Source: Sphingomonas aerolata (GTDB taxonomy: Bacteria; Pseudomonadota; Alphaproteobacteria; Sphingomonadales; Sphingomonadaceae). From it: 64,000 nt of DNA. Position numbers and translations under genes: made by a program. The stretch is from NCBI RefSeq assembly GCF_003046295.1, contig NZ_PZZN01000001.1, positions 558,001-622,000 on the forward strand, given 5' to 3'. Each line of letters opens with the position of its first letter. Positions within the stretch are counted from its first letter, which is position 1. Below are positions 36,332 to 44,737 of this stretch, piece by piece. The notes beneath the pieces are model-generated. The model saw only the letters and a program-made list of their open reading frames with translations. It was not told where the DNA came from and did not search any database.

Positions 36332-37060
36332 TCAGGTCTCGCCGCGCCAGATCCTGATCGGCGTGCCCTGCGTAACCCCGCCTGCGTGCGCGGGGCAGCG
36401 CTTGTAACGGAAGGCGGTGTCGAGACAGATCCATAGCTCGTCGAGCCAGCCCTGCTTGGTCGTCGTAACCCGCATCATTGCCGCGTTAAGACCGGGATTG
36501 GCCTTGGCCATTGCCGTGGCGAACTGCCCGGCGGTCAGCGGGCTTCGCGACAGGGTGTCCATGTCGGGATAGCGCAGCTTGGCGTAGAGGCTGCTCGACT
36601 GGCGGAAATAGCGTGCGGGCTGATAGCCCGGCATGCAGGTCCCGTGCTTGGCCCATTCATGCTGGATCAGCTGCGCCGACGGTGTCGTGCAGAGCTGGCC
36701 CTTGATCACTGCCTGCGGGACGATCGCGGTTGCGCGACAATATTGCGGCCAGGTCTTGCCTGCGCCGTCGGGCCACAGGCCGTGGAGCGTGAAGCCGAAC
36801 CGGTTGCCCGCCCCGCACTGGAACCGCGCGCTCGGCTGGTCGCCTTTCTCGCGGCAATATTGCGGGGCCCAGGTGATCGCGAGCGTATAGCTCGCGATCG
36901 GCAGGATCCGCGCGGGTTCGCGCGCAGACGGCAGGTCGGGGCGGACGCGGTCGGTGCCGCCCATGGGCGCCGAACAGCTATAGGCCTGCGCCGCGGCGAT
37001 ACCCGGCGCGGACAGCCCCGCGACGATCATCATGCCGGCGAGTCGGTTCATCCGCGTCAT
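36332..37060 (-). CDS. Secreted ribonuclease T2
   Basis: 242 aa. Signal peptide ending near GIAAAQA, then the T2 active-site segments CAS1 FTLHGLWPDG and CAS2 HEWAKHGTCM with catalytic His in each, plus many Cys for disulfides. Degrades single-stranded RNA in periplasm or medium to 2',3'-cyclic nucleotides, supplying phosphate and nucleosides; this fits an organism with a full Pho regulon but no Pho box was seen here. Its ATG overlaps the end of the upstream membrane protein gene by 4 bp. Start could be M1 or M4. Confidence 0.93.
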   Translation of the reverse strand: MTRMNRLAGMMIVAGLSAPGIAAAQAYSCSAPMGGTDRVRPDLPSAREPARILPIASYTLAITWAPQYCREKGDQPSARFQCGAGNRFGFTLHGLWPDGAGKTWPQYCRATAIVPQAVIKGQLCTTPSAQLIQHEWAKHGTCMPGYQPARYFRQSSSLYAKLRYPDMDTLSRSPLTAGQFATAMAKANPGLNAAMMRVTTTKQGWLDELWICLDTAFRYKRCPAHAGGVTQGTPIRIWRGET

Positions 37061-37479
37061 GCCTCGATCTCCTCCTCGGCATCGTCGTCGATGCCGCGGT
37101 CCGCAACCTCGTCAAACCAGGCGCGCGCGCGGGGTCGGAACAGCAGGACGATCGGCAGGATCGTCAGCACGAGCTGCGCGATCGTCAGCATCCCGATCAG
37201 CCCCGTCGCGAGCACCCCCGTCGCGACCTGCAGCATCACCCCAGCGGCGCCGAGCACCGTCAGCGCGACGAGCAGCCACAGGGCAACCCGGCTGCCCCTG
37301 CGCGTCGTCAGGATCAGCAGCAGCAGCGACAGTCCGACGCCAAACGCCGTCACCCCTGCCGCCAGTGCGAAGCCGCCCTGCGCAACCGCGGCATCCCAGG
37401 TCAGCACGCTGACCGCGATCAGCAGACCGATCGAGGCGAGATACAGCCATTCGGCCAATACAACGGATTTGGGACGCAT
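37057..37479 (-). CDS. Four-helix membrane protein, unknown
   Basis: 140 aa from ATG 37479, preceded by AGGGTGAAG. Four hydrophobic helices: about residues 8-28, 34-57, 65-88 and 94-112, then an acidic C-terminal tail (IDDDAEEEIEA). No domain recognised. It overlaps the RNase T2 start by 4 bp, so the two are translated together; a link to RNase T2 export or envelope is only suggested by position. Confidence 0.7.
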   Translation of the reverse strand: MRPKSVVLAEWLYLASIGLLIAVSVLTWDAAVAQGGFALAAGVTAFGVGLSLLLLILTTRRGSRVALWLLVALTVLGAAGVMLQVATGVLATGLIGMLTIAQLVLTILPIVLLFRPRARAWFDEVADRGIDDDAEEEIEA

Positions 37480-37545
37480 CTTCACCCTGTTCACTTCGCG
37501 ATCATGTCGTGGCGGCACGATACCGCGTCTCTGCCCGCGCGCCAG

Positions 37546-38391
37546 TTAAAGCGTCGCGAAATCGAGCCCGATATCGGCGGCGGGCGCGGACTGGGTCAGC
37601 CGTCCGACCGAGACATAGGTGACCCCGCTCTCGGCGATCGCCCGGATCGTGTCGAGCGACACGCCGCCCGATGCTTCGGTTGGCACGCGGCCATCGACCA
37701 GCGCGACCGCGCCGCGGAGAATCTCGGGCGGCATGTTGTCGAGCAGCAGGTGCGTCGCCCCCGCCGCGAGCGCGGGCTCGATCTGATCGACATGGTCGAC
37801 CTCGACGATGATCTGCGCGATGCCCGCATCCCTCGCCCGGCGCACCGCCTCGCCGACGTCGCCGGCGACCGCGACGTGATTGTCCTTGATCATCGCCGCA
37901 TCCCACAGCCCCATGCGGTGGTTCTGCGCACCGCCCATGCGGGTCGCGTATTTTTCGAGCACGCGCAGCCCGGGGATCGTCTTGCGCGTGTCGAGCAGGA
38001 TGGCGCCGGTGCTCTGCATCCGGTCGACATAGGCCCGCGTCATCGTCGCCACACCCGAGAGGTGCTGGACCGTGTTCAGCGCGGATCGCTCGGCGGTCAG
38101 CATCGCACGCGCACGGCCTTCGATCCGCATCAGCTCGGTACCCGCGGCGACCGCCCGACCGTCCTCCACGAGATGCTCGATCCGGACCTCGGGATCGAGC
38201 GCGCGGAAGAACGCATCGGCGAGGGCAAGACCGGCGACGGTGATCGCGTCGCGGCTGTCCATCACCCCGGCAAAGCGCGCCTCGGCGGGGATCACCGCCG
38301 CAGAGGTGATGTCGCCGATCGTGCCCAGATCCTCGGCCAGCGTCGCAGCGACGAACCTATCGATGTCGAAGCCCGCCAGCGCTGCGCTCAC
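37546..38391 (-). CDS. nadC: Nicotinate-nucleotide pyrophosphorylase (carboxylating)
   Basis: 281 aa. Family marks: TAERSALNTVQHLSGVAT, LLDTRKTIPGLR (quinolinate-binding RKT), KDNHVAVAG and the C-terminal EASGGVSLDTIRAIAESGVTYVSVG. Converts quinolinate and PRPP to NaMN. It overlaps nadA by 4 bp; nadB is not in the window. Confidence 0.97.
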   Translation of the reverse strand: MSAALAGFDIDRFVAATLAEDLGTIGDITSAAVIPAEARFAGVMDSRDAITVAGLALADAFFRALDPEVRIEHLVEDGRAVAAGTELMRIEGRARAMLTAERSALNTVQHLSGVATMTRAYVDRMQSTGAILLDTRKTIPGLRVLEKYATRMGGAQNHRMGLWDAAMIKDNHVAVAGDVGEAVRRARDAGIAQIIVEVDHVDQIEPALAAGATHLLLDNMPPEILRGAVALVDGRVPTEASGGVSLDTIRAIAESGVTYVSVGRLTQSAPAADIGLDFATL

Positions 38392-39392
38392 GAACGCGTC
38401 CCGCTGGTCTGCGCCGGGCCGAGATCGCCCATCCCGACCGTGCCCGAGGCCATCGCCAGCATCGCATCGAGGCTCTTCTTCGCCTGGAGCCGCAGCCCCT
38501 CCTCGATCTCGATCCGCGGCGACAGATCGCGCAGCGCAACGTACAGCTTCTCCATCGTGTTGAGCGCCATGTACGGGCAGATATTGCAGTTGCAGTTACC
38601 GTCCGCGCCCGGCGCGCCGATGAAGCGCTTGTTCGGCAACGCCTTTTCCATCTGGTGGATGATGTGCGGCTCGGTCGCGACGATCAGCGTGTCGCCGGGC
38701 ATCGCGATCGCATAGTCGAGGATGCCGCGCGTCGACCCGATATAATCGGCATGGTCGAGGATGATCGGCGGGCATTCGGGATGCGCGACGATCGGCGCGC
38801 CCGGATTGGCGGCCTTGAGCTTGAGCAGCTCGCTCTCGCTGAACGCCTCGTGGACGATGCACACGCCCGGCCACAACAGCATTTCGCGTCCGGTCTTGCG
38901 GACCAGATAGCCGCCGAGATTGCGGTCCGGGCCGAAGATGATCTTCTGGTCGGCGGGCAGCTGCGACAGGATCTTCTCCGCCGACGACGAGGTCACGATG
39001 ATGTCGGACAGCGCCTTCACCTCGGTCGAGCAGTTGATGTACGTCAGCGCGATGTGATCGGGATGCTTCGCGCGAAACGCGGCGAACTGTTCGGGGGGAC
39101 AGCTGTCCTCGAGGCTGCAGCCGGCATCCATGTCGGGCAGGACGACGATCTTGTCGGGCGACAGGATCTTGGCGGTCTCCGCCATGAACCGCACGCCGCA
39201 GAACGCGATGACATCCGCCTCGGTCGCCGCCGCCTTGCGCGACAGGTCGAGGCTGTCGCCGACGAAATCGGCAATGTCCTGCAATTCGGGCTTCTGGTAA
39301 TAATGCGCGAGGATGATCGCGTTCTTCTCCTTGCGGAGCCGCTCGATCTCGCCGCGAATGTCGATGCCCGCAAAATTCTGGTGGAGTTCCAT
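38388..39392 (-). CDS. nadA: Quinolinate synthase
   Basis: 334 aa from ATG 39392. Key features: NAIILAHYYQKPELQD, VRFMAETAKILSPDKIVVLPD, and the cluster-binding Cys in DAGCSLEDSC, PGVCIVHEAF and CNCNICPYM. A [4Fe-4S] enzyme that condenses iminoaspartate with DHAP to quinolinate. An open frame continues upstream to 40388 but has non-family sequence, so the start is taken at MELHQNF. Feeds nadC by 4-bp overlap. Confidence 0.97.
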   Translation of the reverse strand: MELHQNFAGIDIRGEIERLRKEKNAIILAHYYQKPELQDIADFVGDSLDLSRKAAATEADVIAFCGVRFMAETAKILSPDKIVVLPDMDAGCSLEDSCPPEQFAAFRAKHPDHIALTYINCSTEVKALSDIIVTSSSAEKILSQLPADQKIIFGPDRNLGGYLVRKTGREMLLWPGVCIVHEAFSESELLKLKAANPGAPIVAHPECPPIILDHADYIGSTRGILDYAIAMPGDTLIVATEPHIIHQMEKALPNKRFIGAPGADGNCNCNICPYMALNTMEKLYVALRDLSPRIEIEEGLRLQAKKSLDAMLAMASGTVGMGDLGPAQTSGTRS

Positions 39393-39406
39393 TGTCGTAT
39401 CCCGGT

Positions 39407-40147
39407 TTAGTTGCGGTTCCCTAGCACGTCCTGCAGCGAACGCGACGTATCCCATCGCTCGGCTGACGCCCGCGCTTCGTCGGCGAAGCGCACGCTGACG
39501 GTCGCATCCACCCCTGCGGCGCGCAGCGGCATCGCAAAGCTCCGCTCGACCGCACGCCGCGTCGCGTCGCGCGCCAGCCGGATCATTGCGGGCTCGCGCG
39601 CCTGGCGGACCAGCTCGATCTGGCCCGCGCGCCGGTTGGCGGTGTCGAGCCGCTTCTCCGCATCGGTCAGCGTCGCCAGCACGCCGCCCGAACCATATTC
39701 GCGCAGCGCATTGAGGTCGATCTGCGGCCCCTCCACCTCGACCGGCGGCAATCGCACCGCGAGCGTCCGCGTCGCGGCATCCCAGGCGACGTCGCGCTGC
39801 GACAGCTTGCCGAGATCGACCTCGTAGCGGACCATTCCCGGCATGATCAGCGTCTTCTCGGTGGTGAAGCCCAGTTGCGACTGGCGCGACGTCACCACCG
39901 CGACGAACCGCGCGGCAAAGGTCGACAGCCGATTCTGCTCGCGCAGCCCCTCCAGGCTGGCGCTCGCGATCGTCGTCGGGTCGGGCGCCAGGCGGCTCTG
40001 CACGTACCGCTGCACGCCCCACAGCGCGATCAGCGCGGCCAGCGCGAGCAGCACCAGCACCCCCGCCGCCTTGGCCAGGAACGACCCGACCCCGCCACGC
40101 CGCGCAGTGGCCGTGCCGCGGCTGTCCTCGTTCACGCCATCCGCCAT
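39407..40147 (-). CDS. DUF4230 domain membrane-anchored protein
   Basis: 246 aa. A basic N-terminus is followed by one membrane helix (about residues 25-44), then a periplasmic DUF4230 domain: SRQSQLGFTTEKTLIMPGMVRYEVDL, a coiled region, and a C-terminal VRFADEARA. Function unknown. The start overlaps the end of the metallo-hydrolase gene by 16 bp, and nadA follows after 14 bp, so the block 37546-40983 probably is one transcript. Confidence 0.85.
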   Translation of the reverse strand: MADGVNEDSRGTATARRGGVGSFLAKAAGVLVLLALAALIALWGVQRYVQSRLAPDPTTIASASLEGLREQNRLSTFAARFVAVVTSRQSQLGFTTEKTLIMPGMVRYEVDLGKLSQRDVAWDAATRTLAVRLPPVEVEGPQIDLNALREYGSGGVLATLTDAEKRLDTANRRAGQIELVRQAREPAMIRLARDATRRAVERSFAMPLRAAGVDATVSVRFADEARASAERWDTSRSLQDVLGNRN

Positions 40148-40983
40148 GCACCATCCCCTTCCGTCTCGCCGACCAGCCCGCGACCGCGCAGATCGTACAG
40201 ATGCGCCAGCACCGATCCCTCGGCGCCCGGCACCAGCCGCGGATCGAGCCCGACATACATGCGCTCGACCAGCGCCGCGACACCCCGCGGCGCCTCGCGC
40301 AGCAGACGGAGGATCTGCCCCTCGCGCTGCTTGCGGTGGCCGAGCATCCCGCGCACCAGCCGCTGCGGCCGCTCGATCGCCTCGCCATGCCCCGGATAAT
40401 AGACCCGGTCGTCGCGACCCAGCAGCCGCTCGAGGCTCGCCATATAGTCGGTCATGTCGCCATCGGGCGGCACGACCACGCTGGTCGACCAGCCCATGAC
40501 GTGATCGCCCGAGAACAGCGCCCCGCTCTCGCGCAGGGCGAAGGCAAGATGGTTCGACGTATGCCCCGGCGTCGCGATCGCCTCGAGCGTCCAGCCCGCC
40601 GCGCCGACCGTCTCACCGTCCGCCAGCACGCGATCGGGTGCATAGAGCGCGTCGAACGAACTATTGGCCGCGACACCGGGCGCGAACGCGGCGGCGCCGA
40701 CGATCGGCGCGCCGGTCGCGGCCTGCAACGGGCGCGTCGCCGGACTATGGTCGCGGTGATGATGCGTGACGACGATCGCGGCGACGGGGCGGCCATCGAT
40801 CACGCGCAGCAAGGCATCGAGATGCGCGGGATCGTCGGGCCCGGGATCGATCACCGCCAGCGCGGTCGTTCCGACGATATACGTCTGCGTGCCAGTGAAG
40901 GTATAGGGCGACGCGTTCGGCGCGAGCACGCGGACGACGAGCGGCTCGAGCTGGATCGGGATGCCGGTCGGATGCTCAGCCAT
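40132..40983 (-). CDS. MBL-fold metallo-hydrolase, LACTB2-like
   Basis: 283 aa from ATG 40983 (GGGGGC just ahead). Zinc motif THHHRDHSPAT, then TPGHTSNHLAF, SGDHVMGWSTSVVVPPDGDM and PGHGE, the pattern of LACTB2-like metallo-beta-lactamase fold proteins, some of which act as ribonucleases; a C-terminal winged-helix piece (GHRKQREGQILRLLR...VLAHLYDLRGRGLV) supports this. Exact substrate unknown. First gene of a block ending at nadC. Confidence 0.88.
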   Translation of the reverse strand: MAEHPTGIPIQLEPLVVRVLAPNASPYTFTGTQTYIVGTTALAVIDPGPDDPAHLDALLRVIDGRPVAAIVVTHHHRDHSPATRPLQAATGAPIVGAAAFAPGVAANSSFDALYAPDRVLADGETVGAAGWTLEAIATPGHTSNHLAFALRESGALFSGDHVMGWSTSVVVPPDGDMTDYMASLERLLGRDDRVYYPGHGEAIERPQRLVRGMLGHRKQREGQILRLLREAPRGVAALVERMYVGLDPRLVPGAEGSVLAHLYDLRGRGLVGETEGDGAWRMA

Positions 40984-41130
40984 GCCCCCGAAATGGCGGC
41001 TGGCGGCGCGCATGGCAAGACCCGAACCCGAGACCCCGCCGCCCGACCCTGTGATACCACCCCGATCCCGTCATCAGGACGAAAGTCAGGATCCAGGGCC
41101 GCAGGCACCCCACCTACCCCAGAATGCAGC

Positions 41131-42753
41131 TCAATCCCGCTTGGCCATGTCGGCCTGAACCTCGGCCAGACCCTCGTCGATACCCGCAAGCGCCTCGCGG
41201 CGTTGCGCAGCGGTCATGTCGGCGTTCTTCTCGATCGACGCCCGCGCGATCTTCAGACTGGCGAGTGCGGAGGCATAGGCGCTCGCCTCGATCTCGCGGC
41301 TGTTGATCGCGGCGGTGGCGGCGTCGGCGGCGGCCTGTTCGATGCGATTGGTGCAGATGACCATCTTGCGCACGCCGCCTTCGGTCCGGTCGATCACATA
41401 GTGCTTGCCCGGCCCGTCCTTGCCATCGACGCAGGTGCGTTCGGTCACCTCGGGTACCATCCCCGACGCGACGATCGTGCTGCCCGGCTTCGCACGGATG
41501 ACCCGCGTGCTGACGGTCTTGCCGTCGCGCGTGACGATCGTCGTGACCTGACGCGCGTCGGCGGGGCGTGCGGTAAGCGGCGCAGCGGGCGCTACGGGTG
41601 CGACCGGGGTCAAGACTGGCATGGATGGCAGAGGTGGCAGAGGTGGCAGGGGCGCCGCCGGGGCGACCGGCGCCACGCGTTCCTCGACACCGGCACGGAT
41701 CGCCGTGGCGGCCTTGGTGCCCGAAGCGGTCAGTGCCAGCCCCGTCGCGACCAGCAGGCCGACCGAGGCCGCCCCCGTCGCGATCCGGCCGCGTGAAATC
41801 CGAGAAGTCGTCAACATGCGCAATCTCCCTTTCAGATCGGTGATGGTGTGGAGGTGACACGCGGCCGACACCGCGCCGCCATGCGCCGCCTTGACGATCG
41901 CGCAGGCATAGATGTGGCGGTCGACCGCGGACCGGCCCGCGAGCACGCGTGCGTCGTTGGCAAGCTCCTGGTCCGCGCGGAACCGGCGAAACGCATGCCA
42001 GGCGACCGGGTTGAACCAGTGAAGCGCGAGCACGACCAGTGCCACCCAGTTGGCGAACAGGTCGCCACGCTGGTGATGGCCAATCTCGTGCGCGAGCGCC
42101 AATTCGCACTCGTCCGCGTCATAGCGATCCGCGAAATCCCGTGGAAACGCGACGTAGCGGCGGACGAGACCGAAGGCGAGCGGACCGGGCGCCGCCGCGG
42201 TGGCGATCACGCGCACCCCGTCGCGGTCGTCGAGCCGGTCCGCGCTGTCGAGCATCCGCCGGCAGAACCGTCGATGCTGGAGCAGCTGCCAGATGAGCAG
42301 CCCGAGCGCCCCGACAGCCCATGCGGCACCGAGCGCGCTGCCGAGCCCGCCTTCGAACAGTCCCGCAAGGACCGCGCCGAACGGCGGTTCCATCACATCG
42401 GGTGCCGCCGCAGCCGTCATTGTCCCCGTCGTGGCGACCGTTGCAGCGGGTGCGATCATATAGACGCTGATCGTCTCGCCAGCGCGCGTAATGGGCGTCG
42501 CCGCCGCGTGCCACGTCTCTGGCATCGACGGCAGCACGAGCCGCAACACGGGCAGCGCCCAGAGCGCATAGGCGACCTGCGCCCCGAAGGCGCGGCGCAC
42601 CGGCGCGCGGACCAGCAGCACGACGAGCATCAGCAGCGTCGATGCAATCAGCGCGTCGCTCGCCCATCCCGCGAGCGCGGCCGTATCGATCGATTGGAGG
42701 GCGGCGGCAGGGCCGTCTCCGATCCCCCCGGAAAGGATGGGCCCCGCGCTCAT
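41131..42753 (-). CDS. M56 (BlaR1/MecR1-type) membrane metallopeptidase sensor
   Basis: 540 aa. Three to four N-terminal membrane helices, then the gluzincin motif HEIGHH (His222, Glu223, His226) with NWVALVVLALHWFNPVAWHAFRRF, the M56 core. A further helix (about 320-340) is followed by a Pro-rich linker and a C-terminal periplasmic domain of about 170 residues that is not a penicillin-binding domain: it contains TTIVTRDGKTVSTRVIR, two Cys and a long helix. In the BlaR1 system ligand binding outside activates the protease, which inactivates BlaI. Overlaps the blaI-like gene by 4 bp; the signal sensed here is unknown. Confidence 0.9.
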   Translation of the reverse strand: MSAGPILSGGIGDGPAAALQSIDTAALAGWASDALIASTLLMLVVLLVRAPVRRAFGAQVAYALWALPVLRLVLPSMPETWHAAATPITRAGETISVYMIAPAATVATTGTMTAAAAPDVMEPPFGAVLAGLFEGGLGSALGAAWAVGALGLLIWQLLQHRRFCRRMLDSADRLDDRDGVRVIATAAAPGPLAFGLVRRYVAFPRDFADRYDADECELALAHEIGHHQRGDLFANWVALVVLALHWFNPVAWHAFRRFRADQELANDARVLAGRSAVDRHIYACAIVKAAHGGAVSAACHLHTITDLKGRLRMLTTSRISRGRIATGAASVGLLVATGLALTASGTKAATAIRAGVEERVAPVAPAAPLPPLPPLPSMPVLTPVAPVAPAAPLTARPADARQVTTIVTRDGKTVSTRVIRAKPGSTIVASGMVPEVTERTCVDGKDGPGKHYVIDRTEGGVRKMVICTNRIEQAAADAATAAINSREIEASAYASALASLKIARASIEKNADMTAAQRREALAGIDEGLAEVQADMAKRD

Positions 42754-43118
42754 GCCTTGAGATCCTTCAGCAACGCCTCGATCTCGGCAATGTCCTGCGC
42801 GGTCAGTTCGTCGCGTTCGGCAAGATGCGCGACCAGCGGCGTCAGCCTGCCGCCGAACAGCCGGTTCATCAGCCGCCGCGATTCGCCTGCCACATAATCG
42901 CCACGCGCGACGGTGGGACGATAAAGATAGCGCCGGCCATCCTCCTCATGCGTGATCGCCGATTTCGCGATCAGCCGCCCGAGCAGGGTCTTGACCGTGT
43001 TGGCACTCCAGCCGCGCGCCGGGTCGACGCGTTCGGCGACATCCTGCGCGCTCAGCGGGGATTCGTCCCACAGCACCTCCATGACGCTGTGCTCGGCATC
43101 ACTGATCCGTTCGACCAC
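42750..43118 (-). CDS. BlaI/MecI/CopY family repressor
   Basis: 122 aa winged-helix repressor: ISDAEHSVMEVLWDESPLSAQDVAERV, GWSANTVKTLLGRLIAKSAI, RRYLYRPTV and a helical dimer tail (SRRLMNRLFGGRLTPLVAHL). The start is GTG 43118, six bases after AAGGAG. It should repress its own operon with the M56 gene by binding the twin dyads at 43134-43170, until cleaved or released after the M56 sensor is triggered. Confidence 0.93.
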   Translation of the reverse strand: MVERISDAEHSVMEVLWDESPLSAQDVAERVDPARGWSANTVKTLLGRLIAKSAITHEEDGRRYLYRPTVARGDYVAGESRRLMNRLFGGRLTPLVAHLAERDELTAQDIAEIEALLKDLKA

Positions 43119-43469
43119 GACTCACTCCTTACTGACTACGCTTGTAATCAGCTCGTTTACGGTCGTAGTCAATGTCAGTTTCTTACGGTCGCGCGATCGA
43201 CGCCGATGACCGTCTGTGTCGGGCTTCTTTACGATCAGCGGCCGGCGCTGCGGCCGATTAACCACCGAGACCGGGGAAAGTCCGCAACTCGGACGAACTG
43301 GCACATCGTCTGCACCGTCTGATGCGTTACCGAGCGTTCAGCGCTTATGCAGGGTGGACGGGTCGCTGTCATTCAGGTCTCGCACCGGTCCACCCTCACC
43401 CGGCACCCTGCAAGCCCCGACCGCACGGCGGCCAGATACCCCCGCGCGATCCAGAGCCTCGTCAAATAC
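43119..43469. other. Intergenic stretch between the BlaI-like gene and grxD
   Basis: 351 bp with no convincing gene. The first 52 bp hold the predicted operator and promoter of the blaI-M56 pair. The rest (43171-43469) shows no good ribosome binding site or codon pattern on either strand; short open frames there look random. Confidence 0.7.
43134..43170 (-). promoter_or_regulatory. Predicted BlaI-type operator and promoter
   Basis: Two dyads of pattern GACTACnnnnGTAGTC: GACTACGCTTGTAATC (43134-43149) and GTTTACGGTCGTAGTC (43155-43170), centres 21 bp apart, i.e. two helical turns. On the minus strand the second dyad contains a TTGACT -35 with 17 bp to a weak -10 GATTAC inside the first. The blaI start is about 15 bp downstream. 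A layout that would allow a BlaI dimer pair to shut off transcription. Confidence 0.65.
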
Positions 43470-43796
43470 TCAGCCTGCCGCCTTCTGCGCGTCCAGGACC
43501 TGCTTCAGTTCGCCGCTCTCGTACATCTCCATCATGATGTCCGATCCGCCGAGGAATTCGCCATCGACATAGAGCTGCGGGATCGTCGGCCAGTCCGAAT
43601 AGGCCTTGATGCCCTGCCGGATGCCCTGGTCCTGCAGCACGTCGACGCTCTCGAACTCGACCTCGAGATGGTTGAGGATCGCGATCGCGCGGCTCGAAAA
43701 CCCGCATTGCGGGAACAGCGGGCTGCCCTTCATGAAGAGTACCACGGGGTTGGCCTTCACCAGCGCGTCGATGCGCGCGTGCGTGTCGTCAGTCAT
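43470..43796 (-). CDS. grxD: Monothiol glutaredoxin Grx4 type
   Basis: 108 aa from ATG 43796. Active site CGFS in PQCGFSSRAIAIL, with PVVLFMKGSP before it, WPTIPQLYV and FLGGSDIMMEMYESGEL after it. Carries a bridging [2Fe-2S] cluster with glutathione and delivers it to targets. The bolA gene is 10 bp upstream on the same strand, matching the well-known Grx4-BolA partnership. Confidence 0.96.
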   Translation of the reverse strand: MTDDTHARIDALVKANPVVLFMKGSPLFPQCGFSSRAIAILNHLEVEFESVDVLQDQGIRQGIKAYSDWPTIPQLYVDGEFLGGSDIMMEMYESGELKQVLDAQKAAG

Positions 43797-43806
43797 GTCG
43801 TCGTCC

Positions 43807-44037
43807 TTATGCAATCACGGTGGTCAGTTGCAGCGCATGAAGGACGCCGCCCATGCGGCCCCCCAGCGCGTCGTAAACGCTCTTGTGCTGCTTCACCCGG
43901 CTCAGCCCGGCAAAACTCGCGCTGGTCACGCGCGCAGCATAATGATCGCCGTCCCCGGCCAGATCGGTGATCTCGACCTCGGCATCGGGAATGGCGTCGC
44001 GAATCATCGTGCGGATATCGTCGGCGGTCATCGGCAT
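43807..44037 (-). CDS. BolA family protein
   Basis: 76 aa. Pattern HYAARVTSASFAGLSRVKQHKSVYDALGGRMGGVLHALQL with the conserved C-terminal His of BolA-like proteins. Forms a heterodimer with monothiol glutaredoxin around a [2Fe-2S] cluster. Between a DUF1476 gene (4 bp upstream) and grxD, so the three are one transcription unit. Confidence 0.94.
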   Translation of the reverse strand: MPMTADDIRTMIRDAIPDAEVEITDLAGDGDHYAARVTSASFAGLSRVKQHKSVYDALGGRMGGVLHALQLTTVIA

Positions 44038-44041
44038 TGGA

Positions 44042-44365
44042 TTACTGGGCCTCCATCAATTGGCGACGCGCCTCGATCATCTGCGTCGCCAGCGCACGGC
44101 GCACCGTCGCCTCGTCATGGTCGAGACCCGCGGCAGTCATGTCGCCGACCAGCTTGCGTACGACATCGTCGTCGCCCCCGCCTTCGAGATCGGCGTGAAC
44201 CAAGGCCGTCGCATAGGCGTCGCCCTCCTCGCGGGTCAGCCGCATCTCGGCCGCGGCCCATTGCCCCAGCAACCGATTGCGCCGCGCCGTGACACGGAAT
44301 GCGAGTTCATCGTCGCGGGCAAATTTTGCCTCGAAAGATCGCTCGCGATCGTCAAAAGTCGTCAT
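44042..44365 (-). CDS. DUF1476 protein (F1F0 ATPase zeta inhibitor type)
   Basis: 107 aa helical protein starting MTTFDDRERSFEAKFARDDEL, the family signature, with ARRNRLLGQWAA and RRALATQMIEARRQL. In Paracoccus this family (zeta subunit) inhibits the F1 ATPase with its N-terminus. Heads the DUF1476-bolA-grxD unit. Confidence 0.9.
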   Translation of the reverse strand: MTTFDDRERSFEAKFARDDELAFRVTARRNRLLGQWAAAEMRLTREEGDAYATALVHADLEGGGDDDVVRKLVGDMTAAGLDHDEATVRRALATQMIEARRQLMEAQ

Positions 44366-44515
44366 GGCGCACGTGTTCCCTCCGGCGTGTCGAGCTTAGC
44401 AGATAGGTAGCGGTCCGCGGCTCCGCAATAATTTGGTGCGGCTCTGGAACAATGCCGGCACATCCATCATCTATAAGACAGTCACGTGACACAGGGCACG
44501 GGCATGGAGAGTAGA

Positions 44516-44713
44516 ATGACTGGCCACCATCCAAGGAGCATTTCGCCGCCGTCCGACACCGCCGTATCGCGGCACCCCGCAACGCCGCCGATCGGTGCCG
44601 GTGGTCATGGTCGCGGTAGCTTCCCTTCGATCGCGCATGGCATGGCGCTCGGTGCGGCCGCATCCGCGATCCTGTGGATGGCGATCGTCATGACGATCTC
44701 GCGCCTGCTCTGA
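44516..44713 (+). CDS. Small membrane protein, 65 aa, unknown
   Basis: ATG 44516 follows GGAGAG by four bases; a GTG at 44486 is a longer option. The N-terminal 35 residues are polar and Pro-rich (MTGHHPRSISPPSD), then one hydrophobic helix SIAHGMALGAAASAILWM reaching a short basic end SRLL. Probably a single-pass inner-membrane peptide. No known family. Confidence 0.55.
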   Translation: MTGHHPRSISPPSDTAVSRHPATPPIGAGGHGRGSFPSIAHGMALGAAASAILWMAIVMTISRLL

Positions 44714-44737
44714 ACCGGCACGGCGCGAGAGACCTCA

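Noticed and set aside
38388..40388. A single long open frame that would fuse nadA to 330 extra upstream residues
   Set aside because: The extra part is antisense-phase shadow of the DUF4230 and metallo-hydrolase genes; nadA starts cleanly at ATG 39392.
41131..43118. Beta-lactamase resistance locus
   Set aside because: The M56/BlaI pair suggests it, but no beta-lactamase or penicillin-binding gene is near and the MBL-fold protein at 40132-40983 is LACTB2-like rather than a beta-lactamase.
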